Positions 34,846-47,390 of a DNA stretch of 64,000 nucleotides are shown piece after piece; within the stretch, counting starts at the first letter, position 1; every line of letters begins with the position of its first letter. Position numbers and translations under genes: made by a program. This DNA is from Margaritifera margaritifera (lineage: Eukaryota > Mollusca > Bivalvia > Unionida > Margaritiferidae). Location of the stretch: contig JAQPZY010001686.1 in assembly GCA_029931535.1 (NCBI GenBank), positions 10,017,001-10,081,000 on the forward strand, in the 5' to 3' direction. The notes beneath the pieces were generated by a model, which was not told where the DNA came from, ran no database searches, and was given only the letters and a program-made list of their open reading frames with translations.

Positions 34846-36523
34846 AATTTTGTCATGTACGTTTGTAGTTATATGTAGATGATTGGATTGTCATGCCATT
34901 ATAGCAATTTTCCTACATGTCCAATTTTTTTCCTCCTGGCCCCACTACTGGACAAATGTCAAACTTATCGTAAATTTTGCAAAGCTGAAACTTTTCATAA
35001 GCTACTTAAATTGACCAAACTTTTCATAAGCTACTTAAATTGACCAAACTTTTCATAAGCGACTTAAATTGACCAAACTTTTCATAAGCTACTTAAATTG
35101 ACCAAACTTTTCATAAGCTACTTAAATTGACCAAACTTTTCATAAGCTACTTAAATTGACCAAACTTTTCATAAGCTACTTAAATTGACCAAACTTTTCA
35201 TAAGCGACTTAAATTGACCAAACTTTTCATAGCTACTTAAATTGACCAAACTTTTCATAAGCTACTTAAATTGACCAAACTTTTCATAATCTACTTAAAT
35301 TGACCAAACTGTTCATAAGCTTCTTAAATTGACCAAACTTTTCATAAGTGACTTAAATTGACCAAACTGTTCATGAGCTACTTAAATTGACCAAACTGTT
35401 CATAAGCGACTTAAATTGACCAAACTTTTCATGAGCTACTTAAATTGACCAAACTGTTCATAAGCGACTTAAATTGACCAAACTTTTCATAATCTACTTA
35501 AATTGACCAAACTGTTAATAAGCTACTTAAATTGACCAAACTTTTCATAAGCTACTTAAATTGACCAAACTGTTCATAAGCGACTTAAATTGACCAAACT
35601 TTTCATAAGCGACTTAAATTGACCAAACTGTTCATAAGTGACTTAAATTGACCAAACTGTTCATAATCTACTTAAATTGACCAAACTGTTCATAAGCGAC
35701 TTAAATTGACCAAACTTTTCATAAGTGACTTAAATTGGCCAAACTGTTCATGAGCTACTTAAATTGACCAAACTGTTTATAAGCGACTTAAATTGACCAA
35801 ACTGTTCATAAGCGACTTAAATTGACCAAACTTTTCATAAGCTACTTAAATTGACTAAACTGTTCATAATCTACTTAAATTGACCAAACTGTTCATAAGC
35901 TACTTAAATTGACCAAACTTTTCATAAGTGACTTAAATTGACCAAACTGTTCATAAGTGACTTAAATTGACCAAACTGTTCATAAGCTTCTTAAATTGAC
36001 CAAACTTTTCATAAGTGACTTAAATTGACCAAACTATTCATAAGCTACTTAAATTGACCAAACTGTTCATAATCTACTTAAATTGACCAAACTTTTCATA
36101 AGCTACTTAAATTGACCAAACTATTCATAAGCTACTTAAATTGACCAAACTGTTCATAAGTGACTTAAATTTACCAAACTGTTCATAAGCTACTTAAATT
36201 GACCAAACTGTTCATAAGTGACTTAAATTGACCAAACTGTTCATAAGTGACTTAAATTGACCAAACTGTTCATAAGTGACTTAAATTGACCAAACTGTTC
36301 ATAAGTGACTTAAATTGACCAAACTGTTCATAAGCTACTTAAATTGACCAAACTTTTCATAAGCGACTTAAATTGACCAAACTGTTCATAAACTACTTAA
36401 ATTGACCAAACTGTTCATAAGTCACTTAAATTGACCAAACTGTTCATAAGTGACTTAAATTGACCAAACTGTTCATAAGTGACTTAAATTGACCAAACTT
36501 TTCATAAGCGACTTAAATTGACC

Positions 36524-37862
36524 AAACTGTTCATAAGCTACTTAAATTGACCAAACTGTTCATAAGTGACTTAAATTGACCAAACTTTTCATAAGCTACT
36601 TAAATTGACCAAACTGTTAATAATCTACTTAAATTGACCAAACTGTTAATAAGCTACTTAAATTGACCAAACTATTAATAATCTACTTAAATTGACCAAA
36701 CTGTTAATAATCTACTTAAATTGACCAAACTGTTCATAAGCTACTTAAATTGACCAAACTGTTCATAAGCTACTTAAATTGACCAAACTGTTCATAAGCT
36801 ACTTAAATTGACCAAACTGTTCATAAGCTACTTAAATTGACCAAACTTTTCATAAGCTACTTAAATTGACCAAACTGTTAATAATCTACTTAAATTGACC
36901 AAACTATTAATAATCTACTTAAATTGACCAAACTTTTCATGAGCTACTTAAATTGACCAAACTGTTCATAAGTGACTTAAATTGACCAAACTGTTCATAA
37001 GCTACTTAAATTGACCAAACTGTTAATAAGCTACTTAAATTGACCAAACTGTTCATAAGTGACTTAAATTGACCAAACTGTTAATAATCTACTTAAATTG
37101 ACCAAACTGTTCATAATCTACTTAAATTGACCAAACTGTTCATAAGTGACTTAAATTGACCAAACTGTTCATAAGCTACTTAAATTGTCAAACTTTTAAT
37201 AATCTACTTAAATTGACCAAACTTTTAATAATCTACTTAAATTGACCAAACTGTTAATAATCTACTTAAATTGACCAAACTATTAATAATCTACTTAAAT
37301 TGACCAAACTGTTCATAAGTGACTTAAATTGACCAAACTGTTCATAAGCTACTTAAATTGACCAAACTGTTAATAAGCTACTTAAATTGACCAAACTGTT
37401 AATAAGCTACTTAAATTGACCAAACTTTTAATAATCTACTTAAATTGACCAAACTGTTCATAAGCTACTTAAATTGACCAAACTTTTCATAAGCTACTTA
37501 AATTGACCAAACTTTTCATAAGCTACTTAAATTGACCAAACTGTTAATAAGCTTCTTAAATTGACCAAACTGTTCATAATCTACTTAAATTGACCAAACT
37601 ATTCATAAGCTACTTAAATTGACCAAACTGTTCATAAGCTACTTAAATTGACCAAACTGTTAATAAGCTACTTAAATTGACCAAACTGTTAATAAGCTAC
37701 TTAAATTGACCAAACTGTTAATAAGCTTCTTAAATTGACCAAACTGTTCATAATCTACTTAAATTGACCAAACTATTCATAAGCTACTTAAATTGACCAA
37801 ACTATTAATAATCTACTTAAATTGACCAAACTGTTAATAAGCTACTTAAATTGACCAAACTG
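36524..37862. repeat. Higher-order block, first copy, inside the 29-bp array
   Basis: About 45 consecutive units have the same order of variants as 39017-40355. The rare short unit aaattgtcaaact is at 37187 here and 39680 there, giving an offset of 2,493 bases, which is 85 units of 29 plus that one 28-base unit. Confidence 0.9.
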
Positions 37863-39016
37863 TTAATAATCTACTTAAATTGACCAAACTTTTCATAAGC
37901 TACTTAAATTGACCAAACTTTTCATAAGCTGCTTAAATTGACCAAACTTTTCATAAGCGACTTAAATTGACCAAACTTTTCATAAGCTACTTAAATTGAC
38001 CAAACTTTTCATAAGCTACTTAAATTGACCAAACTTTTCATAAGCTACTTAAATTGACGAAACGTTTCATAAGCGACTTAAATTGACCAAACTGTTCATA
38101 AGTGACTTAAATTGACCAAACTTTTCATAAGCTACTTAAATTGACCAAAGTGTTAATAAGCTACTTAAATTGACCAAACTGTTCGTAAGCTACTTAAATT
38201 GACCAAACTTTTCATAAGCTACTTAAATTGACCAAACTTTTCATAAGCGACTTAAATTGACCAAACTGTTCATAAGTGACTTAAATTGACCAAACTTTTC
38301 ATAAGCTACTTAAATTGACCAAACTGTTAATAAGCTACTTAAATTGACCAAACTGTTCATAATCTACTTAAATTGACCAAACTTTTCATAAGCGACTTAA
38401 ATTGACCAAACTGTTCATAAGCTACTTAAATTGACCAAACTTTTCATAAGCTACTTAAATTGACCAAACTGTTAATAAGCTACTTAAATTGACCAAACTG
38501 TTAATAAGCTACTTAAATTGACCAAACTTTTCATAAGCTACTTAAATTGACCAAACTTTTCATAAGCTACTTAAATTGACCAAACTGTTAATAAGCTTCT
38601 TAAATTGACCAAACTGTTCATAAGTGACTTAAATTGACCAAACTTTTCATAAGCTACTTAAATTGACCAAACTGTTAATAATCTACTTAAATTGACCAAA
38701 CTGTTCATAAGCTACTTAAATTGACCAAACTGTTAATAATCTACTTAAATTGACCAAACTTTTCATAATCTACTTAAATTGACCAAACTGTTCATAAGCT
38801 ACTTAAATTGACCAAACTGTTCATAATCTACTTAAATTGACCAAACTGTTCATAAGCTACTTAAATTGACCAAACTGTTCATAAGCTACTTAAATTGACC
38901 AAACTGTTCATAAGCTACTTAAATTGACCAAACTGTTAATAAGCTACTTAAATTGACCAAACTGTTCATAAGCTACTTAAATTGACCAAACTGTTCATAA
39001 GCTACTTAAATTGACC

Positions 39017-40355
39017 AAACTGTTCATAAGCTACTTAAATTGACCAAACTGTTCATAAGTGACTTAAATTGACCAAACTTTTCATAAGCTACTTAAATTG
39101 ACCAAACTGTTAATAATCTACTTAAATTGACCAAACTGTTAATAAGCTACTTAAATTGACCAAACTATTAATAATCTACTTAAATTGACCAAACTGTTAA
39201 TAATCTACTTAAATTGACCAAACTGTTCATAAGCTACTTAAATTGACCAAACTGTTCATAAGCTACTTAAATTGACCAAACTGTTCATAAGCTACTTAAA
39301 TTGACCAAACTGTTCATAAGCTACTTAAATTGACCAAACTTTTCATAAGCTACTTAAATTGACCAAACTGTTAATAATCTACTTAAATTGACCAAACTAT
39401 TAATAATCTACTTAAATTGACCAAACTTTTCATGAGCTACTTAAATTGACCAAACTGTTCATAAGTGACTTAAATTGACCAAACTGTTCATAAGCTACTT
39501 AAATTGACCAAACTGTTAATAAGCTACTTAAATTGACCAAACTGTTCATAAGTGACTTAAATTGACCAAACTGTTAATAATCTACTTAAATTGACCAAAC
39601 TGTTCATAATCTACTTAAATTGACCAAACTGTTCATAAGTGACTTAAATTGACCAAACTGTTCATAAGCTACTTAAATTGTCAAACTGTTAATAATCTAC
39701 TTAAATTGACCAAACTTTTAATAATCTACTTAAATTGACCAAACTGTTAATAATCTACTTAAATTGACCAAACTATTAATAATCTACTTAAATTGACCAA
39801 ACTGTTCATAAGTGACTTAAATTGACCAAACTGTTCATAAGCTACTTAAATTGACCAAACTGTTAATAAGCTACTTAAATTGACCAAACTGTTAATAAGC
39901 TACTTAAATTGACCAAACTTTTAATAATCTACTTAAATTGACCAAACTGTTCATAAGCTACTTAAATTGACCAAACTTTTCATAAGCTACTTAAATTGAC
40001 CAAACTTTTCATAAGCTACTTAAATTGACCAAACTGTTAATAAGCTTCTTAAATTGACCAAACTGTTCATAATCTACTTAAATTGACCAAACTATTCATA
40101 AGCTACTTAAATTGACCAAACTGTTCATAAGCTACTTAAATTGACCAAACTGTTAATAAGCTACTTAAATTGACCAAACTGTTAATAAGCTACTTAAATT
40201 GACCAAACTGTTAATAAGCTTCTTAAATTGACCAAACTGTTCATAATCTACTTAAATTGACCAAACTATTCATAAGCTACTTAAATTGACCAAACTATTA
40301 ATAATCTACTTAAATTGACCAAACTGTTAATAAGCTACTTAAATTGACCAAACTG
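39017..40355. repeat. Higher-order block, second copy, inside the 29-bp array
   Basis: Repeats the unit order of 36524-37862 almost without change. After about 40345 the order differs (tgttcataag here against tgttaataat there). Confidence 0.9.
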
Positions 40356-43300
40356 TTCATAAGCTACTTAAATTGACCAAACTGTTAATAATCTACTTAA
40401 ATTGACCAAACTGTTCTTAAGCTACTTAAATTGACCAAACTTTTCATAAGCTACTTAAATTGACCAAACTGTTCATAAGTGACTTAAATTGACCGAACTT
40501 TTCATAAGCTACTTAAATTGACCAAATTGTTCATAAGTGACTTAAATTGACCAAACTTTTCATAAGCTACTTAAATTGACCAAACTATTCATAAGCTACT
40601 TAAATTGACCAAACTATTAATAATCTACTTAAATTGACCAAACTGTTCATAAGCTACTTAAATTGACCAAACTGTTAATAAGCGACTTAAATTGACCAAA
40701 CTGTTCATAAACTACTTAAATTGACCAAACTGTTCATAAGTCACTTAAATTGACCAAACTGTTCATAAGTGACTTAAATTGACCAAACTGTTCATAAGTG
40801 ACTTAAATTGACCAAACTTTTCATAAGCGACTTAAATTGACCAAACTGTTCATAAGCTACTTAAATTGACCAAACTGTTCATAAGTGACTTAAATTGACC
40901 AAACTTTTCATAAGCTACTTAAATTGACCAAACTGTTCATAAGTGACTTAAATTGACCAAACTTTTCAAAGCTACTTAAATTGACCAAACTGTTCATAAG
41001 CTACTTAAATTGACCAAACTGTTCATAAGCTACTTAAATTGACCAAACTGTTAATAAGCTACTTAAATTGACCAAACTGTTCATAAGCTACTTAAATTGA
41101 CCAAACTGTTAATAAGCTACTTAAATTGACCAAACTGTTCATAATCTACTTAAATTGACCAAACTTTTCATAAGCTACTTAAATTCACCAAACTGTTAAT
41201 AAGCTACTTAAATGCACCAAACTGTTAATAATCTACTTAAATTGACCAAACTGTTCATAAGTGACTTAAATTGACCAAACTGTTAATAATCTACTTAAAT
41301 TGACCAAACTATTAATAATCTACTTAAATTGACCAAACTTTTCATAAGCTACTTAAATTGACCAAACTGTTAATAAGCTTCTTAAATTGAACAAACTGTT
41401 CATAATCTACTTAAATTGACCAAACTTTTCATAAGCTACTTAAATTGACCAAACTGTTCATAAGCTACTTAAATTGACCAAACTGTTAATAATCTACTTA
41501 AATTGACCAAACTATTAATAATCTACTTAAATTGACCAAGCTATTCATGAGCTACTTAAATTGACCAAACTGTTCATAAGTGACTTAAATTGACCAAACT
41601 TTTCATAAGCTACTTAAATTGACCAAACTTTTAATAATCTACTTAAATTGACCAAACTATTAATAATCTACTTAAATTGACCAAACTATTCATAAGTGAC
41701 TTAAATTGACCTAACTATTAATAATCTACTTAAATTGACCAAACTGTTCATAAGCTACTTATATTGACCAAACTGTTAATAATCTACTTAAATTGACCAA
41801 ACTTTTCATAAGCTACTTAAATTGACCAAACTTTTCATAAGCTACTTAAATTGACCAAACTGTTATTAATCTACTTAAATTGACCAAACTATTAATAATC
41901 TACTTAAATTGACCAAACTGTTAATAATCTACTTAAATTGACCAAACTATTAATAATCTACTTAAATTGACCAAACTGTTAATAATCTACTTAAATTGAC
42001 CAAACTGTTAATAATCTACTTAAATTGACCAAACTTTTAATAATCTACTTAAATTGACCAAACTGTTAATAATCTACTTAAATTGACTAAACTATTAATA
42101 ATCTACTTAAATTGACCAAACTTTTAATAATCTACTTAAATTGACCAAACTGTTAATAATCTACTTAAATTGACCAAACTGTTCATAATCTACTTAAATT
42201 GACCAATCTTTTAATAATCTACTTAAATTGACCAAACTTTTAATAATCTACTTAAATTGACCAAACTATTAATAATCTACTTAAATTGACCAAACTTTTA
42301 ATAATCTACTTAAATTGACCAAACTGTTAATAATCTACTTAAATTGACCAAACTGTTAATAATCTACTTAAATTGACCAAACTGTTAATAATCTACTTAA
42401 ATTGACCAAACTTTTAATAATCTACTTAAATTGACCAAACTGTTCATAAGCTACTTAAATTGACCAAACTTTTGATAATCTACTTAAATTGACCAAACTT
42501 TTCATAAGCTACTTAAATTGACCAAACCTTTCATAAGCGACTTAAATTGACCAAACTTTTCATAAGCGACTTAAATTGACCAAACTGTTCATAAGTGACT
42601 TAAATTGACCAAAGTGTTAATAAGCTTCTTAAATTGACCAAACTGTTCATGAGTGACTTAAATTGACCAAACTGTTCATGAGTGACTTAAATTGACCAAA
42701 CTGTTAATAATCTACTTAAATTGACCAAACTTTTCATAAGTGACTTAAATTGACCAAACTTTTCATAAGTGACTTAAATTGACCAAACTTTTCATAAGTG
42801 ACTTAAATTGGCCAAACTGTTAATAATCTACTGAAATTGACCAAACTTTTCATAAGTGACTTAAATTGACCAAACTGTTCATAAGCGACTTAAATTGACC
42901 AAACTTTTCATAAGTGACTTAAATTGACCAAACTGTTAATAATCTACTTAAATTGACCAAACTGTTCATAAGTGACTTAAATTGACCAAACTATTAATAA
43001 TCTACTTAAATTGACCAAACTATTAATAATCTACTTAAATTGACCAAACTGTTAATAATCTACTTAAATTGACCAAACTATTAATAATCTACTTAAATTG
43101 ACCAAACTGTTAATAATCTACTTAAATTGACCAAACTGTTAATAATCTACTTAAATTGACCAAACTTTTAATAATCTACTTAAATTGACCAAACTGTTAA
43201 TAATCTACTTAAATTGACCAAACTATTAATAATCTACTTAAATTGACCAAACTGTTAATAATCTACTTCAAATTCAGATCTTGTCTAGTTGCTCATATTG

Positions 43301-43734
43301 CTGTCTTGATTTATGACCGATCATTCTTATTTCTTCTGAATTAAAAAAGTTGAGAAGAAACAAAACCTCCTGTCAGTTGTTTATTTCTATTATTTCTATA
43401 TTCCAGACAGTATGCATAGTTTTAAAATGTAACATATTTATCCTGAACAATTAAAATGATGTATATGCACTGTTATATTTGTTTAATTATGGCTATACTT
43501 GTTTCTAATAATACATCCTGTGTTTTAGTGCATGATCAGATGTCTAATTCAGGTTGAAACTTGGATGTTTTGAGATAATCTTTAAATAAAAGTAGAGTTT
43601 TATTTTTAAAATGTGTTTTCTATGCCAAAATGTTGATTCTGTTCAAATAGGCCCATAAGTAAACCTTGAAAAAAAATCAATTTCATCGAGGATAAAACCT
43701 GGAAAAGACCTGGAATTTTTTGTTTCAAAAAGTG

Positions 43735-44150
43735 AGGGAACCCTGTTCATCATAAACCTAGACCAAACTTTGTGGATGGTCTGCCTTTGGGGTAAGGAAG
43801 AATCCTATCAAAATATCATAGGTGAAGGTCATATACTGAAAGAAGAATAATGATTTCTGCACAATAACAGTAGTTCTACATTACATACTTGGACCAAGCT
43901 TTGTGGATGGGTTGCACTTAGGGTAAGAAAGAAGCCCCCGATTTCAGGGTTAAAAAGGTCAGTGATAAAGGTCACTGTAACTGAAAGAAGAATAATGGTT
44001 TCTGCACATTATTCTGCAAAATAACATTAGTTCTACATCACACACCTAGAGCAGAATTTGTGGATGGCTTGCACTTGGGAATCAGGAAGAAGTCTATCGA
44101 TTTGGGATGAAAGGGTCAAAAGTCAAGATCACTGACTGAAAGTCGTGATT
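43735..44150. repeat. Short-period dispersed repeat with AAGGTCA blocks, copy 3
   Basis: Three units of about 130 bp with accaaactttgtggatggt, ggggtaaggaagaa, aggtcactgtaactgaaaga and tttctgcacaataacagtag. Same family as 29035-29500 and 33255-33480. It joins the DIRS fragment directly. Confidence 0.82.
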
Positions 44151-45390
44151 GCCTCTTTCGGATGGGACAAATCCTGGATCAGTGATCTACTCAATGTAGC
44201 GGTGGACATTCTAACAGCTGAGGTCACAGGTTTTCCATTTCAAGATGGACAAGCTCCTCCTTCATGACTGACTCTTGTCTGGAAAACCTTGCTTAGAAGG
44301 TGTTCAGCACTTAAGTCATGCAGACAATTGGACCCTTCACTTTGACAGGTTGCTGCCTATGGGTAACATAAAAATGATCATTTGTTCGCTCTCTTCGATG
44401 AATCCTTCAAGAGCTGGCTTAGCAAGACCCAGTTCGTGCTCTTAGATGCTGCTTGAAACACATGGAAAGCATTTGTGGCCCCCAACAACAACTCATCCGT
44501 GTAGTACAGTCAGAGAAGCAAGACATAACTCCTCAAGTGTTGACCTCTTGGCTCAAGTGGGTGATCAGCTCAGCATATCCTGACATCTCACAGGATCAGA
44601 TATGCCTCATGAAAATTTCTGATAATGAGATTAGACTCATCTCAGCAAGCCCTAATTTGGAATGCAATGTTTTGATTCCAGAAATTGTTGAGGCTGTCGG
44701 TTGGCATGTGTGGTCAACCTTCAGCCGTTGCAGAGAATGGAACTGAATTGGGTGGCTCTGCTGCTGGCTGCTCAGACAATCACCAGACTCAGTTAACAGC
44801 ACAACCTCATCATGGGCATTAGGTTTATAGTTTTTGCTGGATTCGCCTGGAAAAATTATTTGGTTAGGAAATGCCAATTGTTTCGTTTACCTCTATTGTA
44901 AGGCCTTATGGTTTCATGTGTTGCTCGCTAAACCTTGGTTGTGCTACCTCATTTGAGGACCCAAGTCATAATATCCTTTTAAGGATAACCATAGTAGAGG
45001 TTGGATACTCATGCATTTCCTCCTCCACTCACCTGTTTTCCTAACAGTTGTTTGACTGGATAAGTATTCAGTGGAGAAGGAAATTGTTGTTGTAAATTAT
45101 GATTCTCCAAGAATACTGTGTTTCTCCAAGAATACTTACCTGATCACATTATGATGATGCCTCTCATGCCTCCCTACAAGTGCGAGCATCCTTGACATTT
45201 TGCTCAAGCTGAAACTGAAGAATATCTAGTATATGCATAGCCACCTAGTGGTGGCAAGGGGAGGTAATTATAAGTATCTTGTAAGAGTTGCTTCCTATCT
45301 GTACTGTTTTTGAGCTTAATATATATATCGACTGGAAAAACTAATTTTTTTGTCTTTCTGAAAGGGCTGGATTCAGGAGGTGATGGAAGG
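44150..45390 (+). mobile_element. DIRS-like element, 3' end copy with recombinase C-terminus
   Basis: The left part (44150-44215) matches 26338-26400 of the larger element (gattgcc, gatgggac, aatcctggatca). At 44500-44750 a frame reads QDITPQVLTSWLKWVIS, YPDISQDQICLMKI and VEAVGWHVWST, equal in order to 27200-27400. Then come the internal complementary region (gttgtaaattatgattctcc; tacttacctgatcacatta, 45090-45155) and the right terminus (atagccacctagtggtggca; aagggctggattcagga), ending near 45390. The 5' two thirds are missing and stops are frequent. Confidence 0.82.
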
Positions 45391-45500
45391 TAATTCCTAA
45401 TGTTAATGTGATTGGGTAAGAATTCTCAGAGAAACTTAATTTAAGATCAAAATGTCTTTTTCAAATTTAACCACTAGTCTGTTAAACTAAATGTGGAATA

Positions 45501-45685
45501 CAGTTGTCCCTCACTATAAAGCACCTCAGTACAGTGCAATCTCATATAATGTGGGTATAATCATGGACTCCAGTTTTGGGATGCATATGGTTTTGATATT
45601 GAATGCACCTCAATATAAGGTAACCTTGCTTGTAATGCAGCACACTTTTGTGGCTCCCCATAAGTGTTATAGTGAGGAACCACTG
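45501..45685. mobile_element. Short TIR element with TA target duplication (pogo/mariner style)
   Basis: Starts cagttgtccctcactataaa and ends, on the complement, cagtggttcctcactataac, about 20 matching bases. TA lies directly outside both ends (45499-45500, 45686-45687). Length 185 bp, no coding capacity. The CAGT..CCCTCACTATA end and TA target site fit the Tc1/mariner-pogo superfamily. Confidence 0.8.
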
Positions 45686-46559
45686 TATCTAAAAGATGTA
45701 AGTTAAATTCAGTTTTCACTTTTTTATATCAAAATTGACATGTATGATAATTTTCTGGATACATATGGAACTCTGGAATCAGGGGCTGGTTCATGCATTA
45801 AAGTAGCAAGAAATACTATAAGAGTTACTTCCCTTTCCTATATATTGATGTAGTGTAAACTGCACAAAATTATGACCCTAACCAATGTTCTGTTGCACAA
45901 AAAGTGATAATCAAAGGCAAGGTTTTGTCTTTTTGGCAGTTAAGGACACCGTATGAGTTAAATGTTGGAATATGTTCCAAATTATACATTCTTGAACATT
46001 CTCATCTTTGAATTGGACTGATGTATGGCTACTGTTTGATTCAGATGTTTGTCTATCCATAGTGAACCATTGTCTCTTTAATTATACCCTGTTGGCAGGG
46101 GCATTTGTTTCCTATGTGTACATTCTAGTTTTTCTGATATTAAATGTTTGGATGGAAATTTTATATTATTCATGTAAATACTAGCGATTTAAATACTTGC
46201 ACCTGTGAATAAGAAAAGTTGCTCTTCTTTATCTTCAGAAATGATGATAGCAATATTAGTAGTGATATAATGATCACAGTGTGATGGTGGTAATTGTAAT
46301 ATTGGTGGTTGTGATGATGGTGGTGGCAGTGGTAACAACAACAACAGTGGTGATAAAGATGATGACAGAGACCTAATGATGAAACTTATTTGTTTGATAC
46401 AGGTCTGCCATAAGGTTTCATAGTATTTGGATGGCATGGGTGCTTCTTATCCTTTCATTTTTAAACTGTATTAATGAAGTACAACCCTTTAGTTCCATAT
46501 ATTAAACTGTATTGACATCTTGACCTATGATCATAGCTTTATGACCTCATTTATTGTAG

Positions 46560-46654
46560 GACTAATCCCAAGCACCTGCAGGAATACAGGCATCCACAGC
46601 CCTACAAGAAAAAGGCTGACAATGAGGATGACAAGGAAAGCCAAAGAAATGAAG
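46560..46654 (+). CDS. APLF: APLF-like exon, second half of PBZ finger 2
   Basis: Encodes residues 428-459, phase 2 to phase 1, acceptor tattgtag, donor gtagag. TNPKHLQEYRHPQP completes finger 2 with its two His ligands (KHLQ and YRHP) and the conserved aromatic Tyr before the last His. Charged KKKADNEDDKESQRNE follows, linking to the acidic tail. The intron cuts the second finger at the same Arg codon and in the same phase as the first. Confidence 0.92.
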
Positions 46655-46912
46655 GTAGAGTTTGATGGGAAAATTATTTTTTTCAAAAACTTCTTTTTAC
46701 AAGCATATCATTTTGCAAATAAAGGGAGACATTATGCTTGTGAAGAAATGTAATCATGGACATAGCAACATAGTTACATAATATGTATATTATAAAATTA
46801 CCAAATTGTGAAAACTTGTCACCAATATATGCACACTGAAAATATAATAGTACTTAAATATGATTTATAGTGGTGTTTTTATCCATCTATGTATATGTAT
46901 AGGAATATTTAT

Positions 46913-47016
46913 AGGTTATTGTACATGTACTGTCTGATATCTTGGGTTGATGAGTGGTTTTGGTATGAGGCCGACTTGTCAACCTGAGATATCAGACAAC
47001 ACATATACAATAATCT
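46913..47016. repeat. Imperfect hairpin, about 38-bp arms
   Basis: aggttattgtacatgtactg and tctgatatcttgggttga (46913-46950) pair with the complement of 46978-47016 (gtcaacctgagatatcagac, aacacatatacaataatct). A MITE-like foldback of 104 bp. Confidence 0.75.
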
Positions 47017-47283
47017 GTTTATTTTATACTCGAATGTATGATTAGCATCATTAACCAGATTTCTTCACATGACATTAAAGAAAAAAAACCAACAAATATT
47101 CAAATAAATATGCACTTTTTATTCTTTACTCAAATTCATTTAAAATTTCGTTTATAATGGGTAAGTGGATGACATAATGTCATAATATGCTCAAACATTT
47201 GAGTCCTGGTTCAGATCTGACCTCAAAGAAGTGATAAATGTTTCCCTAAATAATATCTAATACATCCACTTTTATAAATTAAC

Positions 47284-47390
47284 AAACGTTCTAAAAGTGT
47301 CAAAAAATCTAATAATAAGGTCATAGGTTGCTGTGCTGAGTCAAATGTTAAGCTCAAGATAAGGGCTTTTTCATAGACAACCCAAAACAA
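47284..47390. repeat. Dispersed repeat, copy 1
   Basis: About 95 bases starting aacgttctaaaagtgtcaaa recur at 52948-53035 with few changes: aaaagtgtcaaaaaatctaa, ggtcataggttgctgtg, gtcaaatgttaagctcaaga. Confidence 0.85.

Larger units (their letters stand above)
34988..43270. repeat. 29-bp satellite array, about 285 copies, 8.3 kb
   Basis: Uninterrupted direct repeats of a 29-bp unit: a nearly invariant block acttaaattgaccaaact and a variable block of about 11 bases (forms ttttcataagct, tgttcataagtg, tgttaataatct, tattaataatct, ttttcataagcg). The period is exactly 29 for nearly every unit; a few units are 27-28 bp (35229, 37187, 39680, 40967). Higher-order duplications are visible inside. It ends abruptly in acttcaaattcagatcttg at 43270. 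It lies wholly within one APLF intron. No function can be read from it; it is a satellite or long minisatellite. Confidence 0.98.
31955..46559 (+). other. APLF intron (14,605 bp) splitting PBZ finger 2
   Basis: Phase 2, GT-AG. More than 60 percent is tandem repeat (50-bp and 29-bp arrays). It also contains the AAGGTCA-type repeat twice, a stub of the ATGGCC-type repeat, a DIRS 3' end and a TA-flanked TIR element. The stretches 31955-33250, 43275-43735 and 45690-46555 show no gene; 32104-32150 holds a 24-bp duplication (ccctgcatggactgaaatga). Confidence 0.8.

Noticed and set aside
34988..43270. 29-bp direct repeats resembling a CRISPR array
   Set aside because: There are no unique spacers: the variable part is only about 11 bases from a small set of alternatives, copies are contiguous, and the setting is a eukaryotic intron.
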